Of a DNA stretch of 64,000 nucleotides, positions 48,240 to 58,555 are shown piece by piece; position 1 is the stretch's first letter, and every line of letters starts with the position of its first letter. The notes beneath the pieces were generated by a model, which had not been told where the DNA came from, made no database searches, and saw only the letters and a program-made list of their open reading frames with translations. Source of the DNA: Ignavibacteria bacterium (lineage in GTDB: Bacteria > Bacteroidota > Ignavibacteria > Tepidaquicellales > Tepidaquicellaceae); assembly GCA_016710985.1 (NCBI GenBank), contig JADJTX010000017.1:1-64000 (forward strand). Reading direction: 5' to 3'. The position numbers and the translations under genes are program-made.

Positions 48240-48618
48240 TTCGTCAGTGCTGTTCAAAACGTTTTTAGTTAGATCAATAAAGTTAGAAAGAATAACATTT
48301 TGTACTGATTTTTCCGGTGCTTGAAAACTATCCCCGGTAATTCAATCTACAATTGTTCCGGCATTTCTCAAACACCTTTAGCTTTGCTCTCACAGATTAC
48401 ACAGATTTCCACAGATATATTACAAAGCTCTTTCGGGTTCTGGTTCAATATAATATCCATGTCAATTCTGTGTTAATCTGTGTAATCTGTGAGAGCAAAG
48501 CTTTACAATTTTAGTTTCTTAATCATTACTCATCGTTTTGGACGGATGTGTTAATTCGTGTTAATTCGTGAAATTCGTGGCTATCTCTTACTTTAAATAT
48601 TAAAGCGGTCAACTTAAG
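48240..48618. repeat. Inverted repeats between TamA-like and TamB-like genes
   Basis: A perfect 27-bp inverted repeat lies at 48381-48407 and 48475-48501; its arms contain CTCTCACAGATTACACAG and its complement. From 48540 to 48615 a second element (GTTAATTCGTGTTAATTCGTG, then ACTTTAAATATTAAAGCGG) matches, in inverted orientation, the duplicated element after ligD. No gene is visible. Confidence 0.8.
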
Positions 48619-51600
48619 TTAATATTTTATCCTGTAAATAATTTTTACCCCGGTATTTGTTGAAGTTTCCGAAGTTCCAAAAACAGTGTTGCTCTCTTCT
48701 TCACGTGAAAACTCAAGCAACAATGTTTCAGGAAGATTCAGTCCTAAAAAATTATTCAAAGGATAATCAATTACAAATTCAAAGTTACGTATCTCTTTTA
48801 ATAATTTCCCACCGACCTTTATTGTAGCTTCACCTAACTCTGATGTAAATTCTACATCAGTATCTTTAACATTACCTTCGGAATATTTAAATTGCGCATC
48901 AATCAAAAAAGGAAGTATGTTTCTTACAGTCTGTGATACAATAGATGAAATATATAATGAACCGAGACTTGTTCCGAGACTTGATGCAACAGCCGTTCTT
49001 TCCGATGTTGAAAGTTCGCTTTTATATTTTCCGAACAAAAGAAAAGTAATGGCATCTGCCTGAGCATCAGTGCCGCTTACTGTAGTTCCGTCTTCAATTA
49101 ATTTAAGCTCGATCTTTGGCTCATCAAGCTCTCCTTTAATTGTCAGCATTACTTCAACCGGAATGCTCGCTACGGTGCCAAACTGTTGTGTTGATTTTAC
49201 TCCTTCGTGAACCGCCTGTATATCAAGAACCGGATTCGAGATCGGTCCGTCAAATGTGATCCTGCTGTTTTTAAGTTTAAAGTCTTTGTAAAACCTGTAG
49301 TAAGAATTATTAATTATATTTACTTCACCTACCGCCTGAAATTCTTTATCCTGTGTCTTTAAATTCAGATCAGCAGTAATTTCACCGAAGAGCCGGTCTT
49401 TGGTCAGGTTATCAAAATCAATTGAAACATAAATATTCTTTTGTGTTTTTACATTAATATCCATGTCGAGGAAATCAGCTGCTGAAGTTTCTTTTTCATC
49501 AAAAGTATACTGATATCTTGCAAAAGGATTTATTTTATAGAATTCATTTGCCTCTGTAATTATCAGTGTATCTTTGATAAAATTATCAGCAGAATCTGAA
49601 ACTGAAATGTAAGTAAAGTTATCCAGTTTATTATCATAACCTGTTCCTCCAAGAGGTATTGAAGAGATAGTTGCATCAATGATCAGCAGCTGTCCTGTGA
49701 TGCTTAATTTATCAAGGTTGCCTTTGATTTTTATTGCCGGAGAGCCGCTGCCTGCTCTTAAATATCCGTAAACCCCAAGTTCATTCTGACTGACATCTTT
49801 ATCCAGAAAGACCATGTCTCCCGAAGTATTCAGATCAATGTCATTTATTTTCATGCCGCTGAAATCTATGTTACCGAAAATATCAAAATGCCTTGCATCA
49901 TCACTAATGCTTGAAAGCGAGAGAGTGTTTATGACGAGATTCGAATTTTCAGTTGATGTATTGAGTTTGTATTTGTAATTCATTCCTGTCAGTCCTAAGT
50001 AAGCGCTGCCGTCATTAATGGATATTGATCCTTTAAGAACAGGCGAGGATGCACTGCCTGTTGCAGAAATTTCTCCATTCATGGTGCCTCCGATTTCAGG
50101 CAGTGAAGGTATTAATTTAAGAAAATATTTTAACTGGAAATCCTTTGAAGTTAGCTTCAGATCAGCTGACTTGCCTGAAAGATCTGTACCGGTCAAAGTA
50201 TCACTTTCGGTCAAAGGATTTCTGAACGGAATATCTCCTTTGATGTTCAGATTTCCTTTGCCTTCAGCATTGTTAAAGCTGATGTTGGTTTTGGCATTAT
50301 GATCTTTGTAATAAATGTCAGCTTTGAAATCACCAATATCCAGACTTTCTTCAAAATTTTCATATCTTAATTTATCCGTATTGAGATTTAAAATTAATTC
50401 CGGGTTTTCGAAATCTCCTTTGTAGTTAACTGATAAAACTGCAATGTTTCCTTTAACAGGATATTCCTTAACTCTTATGACTTTCGCCGTATCCTGTGAA
50501 TTTAATATTGAATATATATCTGATATTTTAATATTATCGCCTTCAATTTTTAAGTCGCTGTTTCCGTTAAATACAAAATCTCCGTTAATGTTTAAAACTG
50601 CATCAAGGCTTTTTACGGATAGCTTTTCGAAATTTACTTTCCTACCCGGAAAATAATTTATAACCCAGTCATTATCATTCGATATCTTAATGCTGCTGTA
50701 TGATATATTCACGCTGTCAAATTTTGTTTTAATATTTTCACCCGTGAGATCCGCTATTCCGGTCATAGCTGCGTAAACTCCGGAATCCTGCTGCGCTTTT
50801 ATGTTAAAATCAGCCAGAGAATTTTTCATGTCCATGTTAATTTTTACTGAATCAAAACCGGTGCTTCCGAAAGAAATATTATCTCCGGTTGTTTTGAGAT
50901 CCAGATCAATGGATGAAAGAGAATTCTTATCTGTCAGAAGAGCATAATTGTTTGATAAGGAAATATCTGCATTGAAATTTTTTAATATTATTGCCGTATC
51001 CTGATAAATAAAATCTTTAACATCAGCAACAGCAGCAAATGTAAATCTTGTTTGATCATTTGAAATGCTTCCGGTGATATTCCCGTCATACAATATTCCT
51101 AAAGGACTTAGAATAAGATTTGTCTTTGAGGTATCCTTTAAAATTAATTCATAGCTAATATTAAAATCTGAATTTAAACCGGAATTAAAATCCGGATCAT
51201 AGTTGACTATTTCTTCTTTTGGAAAAGTGTATGACTCTGTATAGTCATTATCCATCGTCACAGAATCCGGGATCAGTTTATTTTTAAATTTTTCAGAGAT
51301 CATTCCGATGTTATAACTTAATACTTTTCCAAGTGAGCCAATGTTAAAATTTCCCTGCGCATTGAAATCAAAGAAGTCTGTTGAAACTATCACCGCGCCG
51401 TCTCCGCCTGAGTTTCTGATCTCAATATCCAAAGGTGTTTGCGGGATCTGATTGTCAGCATAGTAAGAATCGCCAATATCAAAATTAAAATTTCCGCTTA
51501 TGTTTTCCGGACTGCTTCCTCTTCCTTTCACATCATAGGAAAAATTCAGATTGCTGTTGTCTTCATCGTTATTTGTGAATTTAGAAATGTTAAGATTATT

Positions 51601-53204
51601 TACTCTTCCGGTCAGATCATAAACAGGATTTTTCATATTTGCAATGTTAACTTTACCTTTTGCTGTTACGCTTCCAAATGAAGAAACGTGCCTTATGTTC
51701 AGTGCGATATTATTTCTGACAAAATTAACTGATCCTTCGGAAATCCGGATATCATAACCGGCAATTGAAGAACGGCTTATGTTATATTTTACAGAAGCAG
51801 ACATTGAATTAGGATCAAAACCTTTTCCTGAAAATTCTGAATACAGATTCAGATTACTGCTCAGACTTTTGTCTTTGAGAATATTTCCGAGATTTAAACC
51901 GGCGGTGTTTATTTTCCCGCTGTAAGTTTCTTCTGCTAAATTCACATTTACAGCTCCTCCTGTAAAACCCTCATCAGTAGTAATGTCAAAGTCAGAATAG
52001 AATTTTTCAAATGTTCCGTCAAACTGAAGATCACCTTTTACTCTTCCCAAATGTGACAGATCAGGTATGGAAGGATCATTATAAACAGCCTTAATATCTT
52101 TAGTAAGAAAATCAAGGCTATCAATAATTACGTTTAAATATAGACTGTCAGGTTCATCCAGATGCTTTAAATTTCCCTTAATGTTTACGTAAGAATCCGG
52201 AAGCCTTAGTGTAAGATCGGATATATTAAAATCTTTGTATTTACCTTTTGCATAAAGACTCAGACTTACAATACTGTCAAGGTATTCAGCATCAGGAACA
52301 AAGAATCTGACATCACTGAAATTTATTTTTTCAATGTTTATGTCTGCTTCAAAATCTTTATCTCCGAAGTTTTCAAAGGCAGTGCTGTCAAAGGGATTAA
52401 ATTTATCTACATAGATCTTATTAAATTTGATGTGAGAGCGGTCTGTTACAATCTCAAACGAATTTACTTCGGTGATTGTATCAGCTTCGTTGATGTCTGC
52501 TTTAAAAATAAAACTGTTAACATTAAAGTCAGAGTTTGTATTAAATGAAAGGTTCTTCATTTCAATGCTTTTTCTTTCCCTGAAATATTCCGCGTTAAGC
52601 TCTAAATTCAAATTTGATACAAACAGATCATTGAAATCAAATTCCGGTTGAGCAATGGTCTGAGATACCGGGGAAGGAAGTGAGTCATTAAGCTCATCTT
52701 TCGTTTTAAAGGAACCATTCTCAATTTTTAATTTACTAACTGTAATATCCCAGTCAAATGGAGAGGAGCCTGTGTCTGGTTCATCTGAAGCGCTGAACAG
52801 CTTAGAGAAATTCCAGATAAGATTTTCCGTGGAGTCTTTAATTTTAGTAAAGTTTATTTCAGGCGAGTTCAGAATAATATGGTGCAGCCGTATCTGATGA
52901 TCGAGCAAACCCCAAATGTCATATTTTAAATCAATTGAATTAAACTTCAGAAGTGTATCATTATCTACGGTAATGTTTCCGCTGTCAAGCGTCAGACCGG
53001 TACAGATGTTTCCTTTCAGAGATGTTACGTGAATCCTGCTGTCTTTTTCAGCCCATCCTTCATTCAGTTTATCAATTGCGAAATTTAAGGCAAGCTTGTT
53101 GAATGAATCTGTCTGTATGTATAAAAATAACGCGATGAGAAGTACAAGTAATATACCAAAGAGCCATAAAAATACTTTGAGAAATTTGTTAAATAATTTT
53201 TCAT
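48619..53204 (-). CDS. TamB-like (DUF490) translocation module subunit
   Basis: A protein of about 1,528 residues. The true start is ATG 53204. One A is missing in the A-run just after it (ATGAAAAATTATT should read MKKLFNKFLK), so an intact frame is visible only from about 53198. The N-terminus has a membrane anchor (VFLWLFGILLVLLIALFLYIQ). The long middle consists of beta-taco repeats. The C-terminal DUF490 domain has KLIEDGTTVSGTDAQADAITFLLFGKYKSEL, LGTSLGSLYISSIVSQ and LLEFSREEESNTVF. It ends IIYRIKY. TamB proteins span the periplasm and pass lipids or proteins to the outer membrane with an Omp85 partner, here the gene at 46494. Confidence 0.9.
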
Positions 53205-53396
53205 TTGAAATGCTACTATCTAACTGAACAATCCTTATGCCACGAGTTGTTTATAATTCTTTTAAAAAGCAGTCTTTTAAATATAGTTTCAAGTGATTTA
53301 GCTGTCTATATGACAGTTATATATGACAATTATGTCAATTATTATTTATAAAGGAAAAAGAAGTTTGCAAACTTAAACAAACAGCAACAATTGCGC

Positions 53397-53411
53397 TGGC
53401 ACAGTCATTGT
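53397..53411 (+). promoter_or_regulatory. Sigma54-type -24/-12 promoter
   Basis: CTGGCACAGTCATTGTAA carries TGGCACA-N4-TTGT with the required ten bases between GG and GT. It lies 43 bases upstream of ATG 53454. Confidence 0.6.
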
Positions 53412-53453
53412 AAATAAATATAATATTCATAACATAAAACAGGAGGATGTTAA

Positions 53454-53675
53454 ATGTCAGAGGATTATAATCCAAACATAAAAACTCCGGAAGAACTGGA
53501 GCTTGGTTTTTCAGCGAACTACCGTGAAGAGTACAATGATGTAAATAGTTTATTTGACGGTTGTTCGCATGACGAATCTGAAACTGATAATGTAATCCGT
53601 GAAGAACTTGATGCAAACGGGCAACCACTATCAAATTTTAACAGAATTATTATCACTTCAATGGAACTGCAGTAA
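53454..53675 (+). CDS. Small acidic hypothetical protein, sigma54-type promoter
   Basis: A 73-residue hydrophilic protein (MSEDYNPNIKTPEELELGF...NFNRIIITSMELQ) with an AGGAGG ribosome binding site. It is acidic (many Asp and Glu) with no membrane segment. I recognise no family. It is of interest for its sigma54-like promoter 43 bases upstream, like that of the 98-residue protein at 26126, and for the hairpin after its stop. Confidence 0.6.
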   Translation: MSEDYNPNIKTPEELELGFSANYREEYNDVNSLFDGCSHDESETDNVIREELDANGQPLSNFNRIIITSMELQ

Positions 53676-53698
53676 TTATATCAATGGGACAGCCCTAA

Positions 53699-53748
53699 AG
53701 TCCCGGGTAAACCCGCCCCTCAAATTAATTCTTGATGGGGTGGGACTT
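53699..53748 (+). terminator. Hairpin after small acidic gene
   Basis: AGTCCC and GGGACT form the outer stem; CCCGCCCCTCAA faces TTGATGGGGTGGG inside. The combination is strong and is followed by TTATTATT. Confidence 0.6.
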
Positions 53749-53796
53749 ATTATTGTTGTCGTACTAACGGGAGAAAAGTCAAATTTAATTACAATT

Positions 53797-54813
53797 ATGA
53801 CCTTAAAAAAGAAAAGCTGAGTTTTAAACTGACATGGAAGTTATTTGTTGAAACATTTGATCAGTTCATTGATGATAAGTGTTTTAAAATGGCAGCGGCA
53901 TTATCATACTATGCTGCATTTCCCATTCGACCATTGCTTATGATCGTAATTTCAATTGCCGGAATATTCTACGGTGAAGAAGCAGCAAGAGGTGAAATTT
54001 CAAAACAAATTACATATCTAGTCGGACAGGACGGTTCGGAAATGATCGAGACGATAATCAAGGGAGCTTCAAATAAAACTACGGGAATAATTGCTGGAAT
54101 AGTCAGCATATTATTTTTAGTATTAGGATCTGTCGGGGTTTTTCTTGAGTTGCAGGAATCATTAAACATAATCTGGGGTGTCGAATTAAAACCGGGGAGG
54201 GGAGTATGGGGATTCATTAAAAACCGTCTGGTCTCTTTTTCAATGGTAGTAGCGACAGGCTTCATTATGATGGTTTCATTATTGATAAACTCACTGATCT
54301 ATTTGGTGTACAACTTTCTGAACAGTTATCTGAATAATATGCTTCCGGCTTCTGAAGCAATTAATATCATTTCATCATTCATTGTCATCACATTACTTTT
54401 TGCAATGATTTTTAAATACCTTCCTGATGTATTGATTTCATGGAGGTATGTCTGGTTTGGTGCTGTCATAACTTCACTACTGTTTGCAATTGGAAAATAT
54501 TTCATCGGCCTTTACCTTGGCAACAGTTCGTACAGCTCGACCTATGGTGCGGCTGCTTCGGTTGTAATACTTTTTTATCTGGATCTATTACTCCGGGATT
54601 ATTTTATTTTTCGGTGCGGAATTTACACAGGTGTACAGAAAAAGATTCAGTAAGGTTGAATTGAAACCCGGTGTGGACGGAATAACCATTCCTAAGATTT
54701 CCGATTTAATTAAAATTTCAATGGACAAGAATGAAGAGCCGGGTAAAGGTAGCATAGATATGGATAAGGAAGCTGAAATTAGTGACAGGAAGTTTCGCAA
54801 CCGGACAAACTGA
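53797..54813 (+). pseudogene. YihY/BrkB-family membrane protein, frameshifted
   Basis: A protein of about 339 residues from ATG 53797. An A is missing in the run of six A near 53818, so the first residues (MTLKKEKLSFKLTWKLFVETFDQF) are out of frame with the rest. The YihY core follows: KMAAALSYYAAF, LGSVGVFLELQESLNIIWGV, WGFIKNRLVSFSMV, and YGAAASVVILFYW. A second break near 54575 interrupts WIYYSGIILFFGAEFTQVYRKRFS. The tail is charged (ELKPGVDGITIPKISDLIK...). About six transmembrane helices are expected. Members are inner membrane proteins of unclear function, and the old name ribonuclease BN is wrong. Confidence 0.85.
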
Positions 54814-54825
54814 TAATAGTGGTAT

Positions 54826-55020
54826 AGGCAAAAGACCCCAGCTGGAAGATGCAAAATACGTATCGAACCTACATTCTAAATGGGCGCTCTAGGTGTCCCC
54901 CAGGTGAATGGCATCGTGTCACAACTGTTTGTTATATTACTTTCAAGTTCGTTTCAGCTCAATGGCGGGCACGTCAGCGTCAGAATGTCTGATGTGGCCA
55001 CAAGCCTCTCATGCAGTCAT
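54826..55020. other. GC-rich non-coding block of unknown type
   Basis: About 195 bases between the YihY and GH130 genes are clearly richer in G and C than all neighbouring intergenic DNA. Neither strand holds a convincing gene (the longest forward frame, from ATG 54848, gives about 48 residues of unfamiliar sequence). Short pairings are visible: GATGC and GCATC at about 54850 and 54910, and a CCAGCTGG palindrome. It could be a structured RNA or a foreign insert. Confidence 0.4.
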
Positions 55021-55037
55021 TAAAAATTTACCACTGT

Positions 55038-56002
55038 ATGAAAACAAAATTGAATTTTTCCTTTAAAGGCAATAATCTTTTTAAAAGATACAAGAATAAT
55101 CCCATCGACTTCTTGATATGTGGCCTTACAAAGTTAATTCTGTTTTTAATGCCGGTGCAACAGTTTACAAAAATAAAGCTTTATTATTAGTAAGAGTTGA
55201 AGATATGACAGGACATTCACATCTATGCAAAGCAGTGAGCAATGACGGATTTACAAACTGGAAGATAGATGATCATCCGACATTTCTACCTAAGCCGGAT
55301 GAGTTTCCGGAAGAGATCTATGGAATTGAGGATCCGAGAATTGTGAAACTTGAGAAAGAGAATGACACATTCTCAATTGCATATACTTCATTTTCAGAAA
55401 GCGGTCCGCTGGTATCACTTGCCACTACAACAGACTTTGAAACTTTCAGAAGATACGGAGCTGTGATGCCTCCTGATGATAAGGATGCTTCTTTATTTCC
55501 GAGAAAATTTAATGACAGATGGGTATTATTGCACCGGCCTACATCGGCGAATAAAATGTACGGCTCACATATATGGATCTCCTTTTCGCCGGATTTAAAA
55601 CACTGGGGAGACAGTGCTATTTTACTTCCTGCGAGAAAGGGCAGCTGGTGGGATGCTTATAAGGTCGGATTAGGACCTCAGCCGATAGAAACATCTGAGG
55701 GCTAGTTGATAATATATCACGGAGTAAAAACAACTGCCGCCGGTTCTCTTTATCGTCTCGGTCTTGCATTGCTTGATCTGGATGATCCGCAAAAAATAAT
55801 CAGACGAAGTAATGAATGGGTCTTTGGACCGGTTGAGGAATACGAGAGAGTAGGTGATGTTCCGGACGTTACTTTCCCGTGCGGAGTCATAGTAAAAGGA
55901 GACGAACTGATAATGTATTACGGAGCTGCAGATACCTCGATCGCAGTTGCAACTGCATCGATAAAAGAAATTCTGAGTTATTTAAATAATTTTAAAACAT
56001 AG
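55038..56002 (+). pseudogene. GH130 glycoside phosphorylase, interrupted
   Basis: A GH130-type protein of about 321 residues. These five-bladed beta-propeller enzymes cleave beta-mannosides by phosphorolysis or hydrolysis. The sequence LFKRYKNNPI at the N-terminus, MWPYKVNSVFNAGA, LLVRVEDMTGHSH, YGIEDPRIV (with the conserved Asp), WVLLHRP, GSWWDAYKVGLGPQPIE and FPCGVIVKGDELIMYYGAAD are family motifs. The frame breaks near 55110 (one base). At 55703-55705 a TAG replaces a conserved Trp (ETSEG-stop-LIIYHG); the flanking frames are the same, so this is a point change. It pairs with the glycosyltransferase fusion six bases downstream, which suggests joint work on a mannose-containing glycan (inference). 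Confidence 0.8.
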
Positions 56003-56007
56003 TCGGT

Positions 56008-58314
56008 ATGGAGAAAAATTTTGGAATATCACTGATCTCGTCCTATGTTCCGCGGAGATGCGGAATTGCTACATTTTCAAATGATCTTGCTAATTCAATA
56101 AAGAATTTTGATTCAAATGAATTTTCAGTAAACATCTCCGCTTTGAATGACATACCGGAAGGATATAAATATTCTTCAGACGTCAATTTTGAGATCAAAG
56201 ACAAAAACATTAATGATTTTAAAGAAGCGGCTAACTATCTTAATCTTTCGGATTCAGATGTAATAAACATTCAGCATGAATTCGGTCTCTACGGAGGAGA
56301 TGCAGGTTCTAATATTTTATATCTGATCAATAAACTGAACAAGCCCATTGTCACTACGCTTCATACCGTTCTTGAAAATCCTTCAAAGGAAGAGTTAAAA
56401 GTGCTTCAGGAAATAGGCAGCAGGTCTTCTTATATGGTAGTTCAGTCTCAGAGATCTTTTGATATGCTTGAGAATATTGCAAAGATCCCGAAAAGGAAAA
56501 TCAAGTATATACCGCACGGCGCACATGATGTACCTTTTCTTGATCCCGCTTTTTATAAAGACAAATTTAAATTATCTGAAAAGAAAGTAATTTTGACTTT
56601 TGGACTGCTGGGTCCGGGTAAAGGATTTGAAGATGCTATAAGAGCTTTGAAGTATGTGACAGAAAGATATCATGATGTTATGTTCATAATACTTGGAGCT
56701 ACACATCCGAATGTAAAAAAACAATTCGGTGAATCTTACAGAAACTCACTGGAAAATTTAGTCAGTAACTTAGGTCTGGAAAACAATGTGATCTTCATAA
56801 ACAGATTCGTCGAAACAAAAGAACTCCTTGAGTATATATTAATGAGCGACATTTATGTAAGTCCTTACAAGAACAAGGAGCAGGCAGTATCGGGTACGCT
56901 TACTTATGCACTGGGATGCGGCAAGGCAATAGTTTCAACTCCATACTGGTATGCAGAAGAATTACTTCAAAACGAGAAAGGAATACTGGTTCCTTTTGAT
57001 GATCCCGACGCAATGGGCGCTGCGATCACTGATCTGCTGCTTGATGAGAATAAAAGAAACCGTCTGCGCAAAAACGCTTACGACGCCGGGAGAGATCTGA
57101 CATGGGAAAATGTAGGAAGACGATATACTGAAATTTTTCAAAAAGCTGCGGAAGACTTTAAAACTCCAAAGTCCTTCCCTGTTATTTCTTCTTTGAATAA
57201 TATTTTGCCTTCACTTCCTGATGTTAATTTAACTCATCTGAAAAATATGACGGATGATACAGGGATCTTTCAGCATGCCACGTATTCAATACCAAATCCA
57301 AATCACGGCTATTGCACGGATGATAACGTAAGAGCGTTACTGGTCGCAGTGATGCATAAGGTGCATTTCAATGATGACAGCATTGATCCGTATATCAACA
57401 GATATCTTCAGTTTGTCTATAATGCTTTTAATCCTGAAAAAGGTTTGTTCAAAAATTTTATGTCATATGACCGGAGATGGCTTGATGATGTCGGATCCGA
57501 TGACTGCAACGGACGTGTAATCTTTGCATTTGGCTATTTAATAAGGAATGTAAAATCTCATTCGATTCTTGGATTGGTGAAAAACCTTTTTGATGCCAGC
57601 ATAAAGAACATGCTCGACATCAGATCACCAAGAGCAATTGCATATATAATTCTCGGTTGCATATCTTATCTTGACAAATTTTCCGGTGCAAGTGAAATCA
57701 GGAAAATCCTGAACAAGTTTTCACACAGTTTGTATGAATTTTATGCAAACACAAAATCAGGTGACTGGTTATGGTTTGAGAACAGCCTCACTTATGCTAA
57801 CGCCCGCCTTCCTCAGGCATTGATCGTGGCCGGGAAGTGCCTCAAAAAAAGGAATTTACATCTGCAGGTCTTGAGTCACTCGGATGGCTTTATGATAATT
57901 TATATGATAAAGAAAAAAAAGTATCTTTCTTTAATTGGTAATGAAAAATGGTTTGTGAAAGGGGAGACCAAATCCAAATATGATCAGCAGCCGGTTGAAA
58001 TTCCGGGGTTGATTGACGCATGCTATGAAGCTCATCTTTCCACTAATGATAATTTATGGATCAGCAGAACCGGAACGGCTTTCAGCTGGTTTCTCGGAAA
58101 CAATGACCGTCAGGAACCGATGATAGATTTCTCTACAGGCGGATGCTATGACGGACTGACTTCTACAAAGATAAATGAGAATCAGGGAGCCGAATCCTCT
58201 CTGAGCTGGCTGTCATCTCTTTACAAAATGATTGATATAAGTCAGAAGCTTCAGATGAATAATAAGGAAAATACGAAGAAGATATTTAAGGAATATTTAT
58301 CCAATGTTGTCTGA
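56008..58314 (+). CDS. GT4 glycosyltransferase fused to helical domain
   Basis: A 768-residue cytoplasmic protein. Residues 1-400 form a GT-B fold: N-terminal SYVPRRCGIATFSNDLA, INIQHEFGLYGGDAGS, then VILTFGLLGPGKGFEDAIRAL and the donor site EQAVSGTLTYALGCGKAIVSTPYWYAEEL. Residues 425-768 form a helical, toroid-like domain (IPNPNHGYCTDDNVRALLVAV, WLDDVGSDDCNGRVIFAFGYL, SLTYANARLPQALIVAG). This fused architecture occurs next to GH130 genes in related bacteria. A stretch at about 57846-57935 is read in the wrong frame: the alternative frame gives KKEFTSAGLESLGWLYDNLYDKEKKVSFFNW, which fits the helical domain better, so two compensating indels are hidden inside an open frame. Confidence 0.85.
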   Translation: MEKNFGISLISSYVPRRCGIATFSNDLANSIKNFDSNEFSVNISALNDIPEGYKYSSDVNFEIKDKNINDFKEAANYLNLSDSDVINIQHEFGLYGGDAGSNILYLINKLNKPIVTTLHTVLENPSKEELKVLQEIGSRSSYMVVQSQRSFDMLENIAKIPKRKIKYIPHGAHDVPFLDPAFYKDKFKLSEKKVILTFGLLGPGKGFEDAIRALKYVTERYHDVMFIILGATHPNVKKQFGESYRNSLENLVSNLGLENNVIFINRFVETKELLEYILMSDIYVSPYKNKEQAVSGTLTYALGCGKAIVSTPYWYAEELLQNEKGILVPFDDPDAMGAAITDLLLDENKRNRLRKNAYDAGRDLTWENVGRRYTEIFQKAAEDFKTPKSFPVISSLNNILPSLPDVNLTHLKNMTDDTGIFQHATYSIPNPNHGYCTDDNVRALLVAVMHKVHFNDDSIDPYINRYLQFVYNAFNPEKGLFKNFMSYDRRWLDDVGSDDCNGRVIFAFGYLIRNVKSHSILGLVKNLFDASIKNMLDIRSPRAIAYIILGCISYLDKFSGASEIRKILNKFSHSLYEFYANTKSGDWLWFENSLTYANARLPQALIVAGKCLKKRNLHLQVLSHSDGFMIIYMIKKKKYLSLIGNEKWFVKGETKSKYDQQPVEIPGLIDACYEAHLSTNDNLWISRTGTAFSWFLGNNDRQEPMIDFSTGGCYDGLTSTKINENQGAESSLSWLSSLYKMIDISQKLQMNNKENTKKIFKEYLSNVV

Positions 58315-58353
58315 GAGGTTTAGTTTAAGTTTTGTCTCAAAACTATTATCAAC

Positions 58354-58380
58354 ACAGTGCCACAGAGTCACAGAGGAAAA
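58354..58380. repeat. CACAGAG-type repeat fragment
   Basis: ACAGTGCCACAGAGTCACAG with flanking AGGAAAA is a half-copy of the dispersed CACAGAG family. The rest of 58315-58488 shows nothing recognisable. Confidence 0.5.
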
Positions 58381-58488
58381 TGAAATAAAAACTAAGTACT
58401 CCGCTTCTCGTTGACTATATTTTGGTTTCTAATTTTGCATTATTGTATCGGGCTGTACAAATATTTAATATTTAATGCAGTAAATAAA

Positions 58489-58531
58489 AATTCAGGTTCT
58501 TTACTAAATAAGCAGTAAAGAACCTGAATTT
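58489..58531. terminator. Bidirectional terminator
   Basis: AATTCAGGTTCTTTACT and AGTAAAGAACCTGAATT form a perfect 17-bp stem with an 8-base loop, flanked by A and T runs on both sides. It can end transcription from the GT4 gene (plus) and the YciF-like gene (minus). Confidence 0.85.
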
Positions 58532-58555
58532 ATTTATACCGGGAAAACAATTTTA

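Noticed and set aside
53599..53820. A 73-residue gene overlapping the small acidic protein
   Set aside because: It crosses the terminator hairpin and has no ribosome binding site; it is an out-of-frame shadow.
54848..54990. tRNA-like T-loop on the minus strand and a 48-residue frame on the plus strand
   Set aside because: The GGTTCGATAC motif has no matching acceptor stem or D arm, and the short frame lacks a ribosome binding site and any familiar motif.
55703..55705. Stop-codon reassignment (TAG as Trp) in this organism
   Set aside because: It is a single case, and the window has many sequence errors. I did not survey stop-codon use across the window, so this rests on lack of support rather than on contrary evidence.
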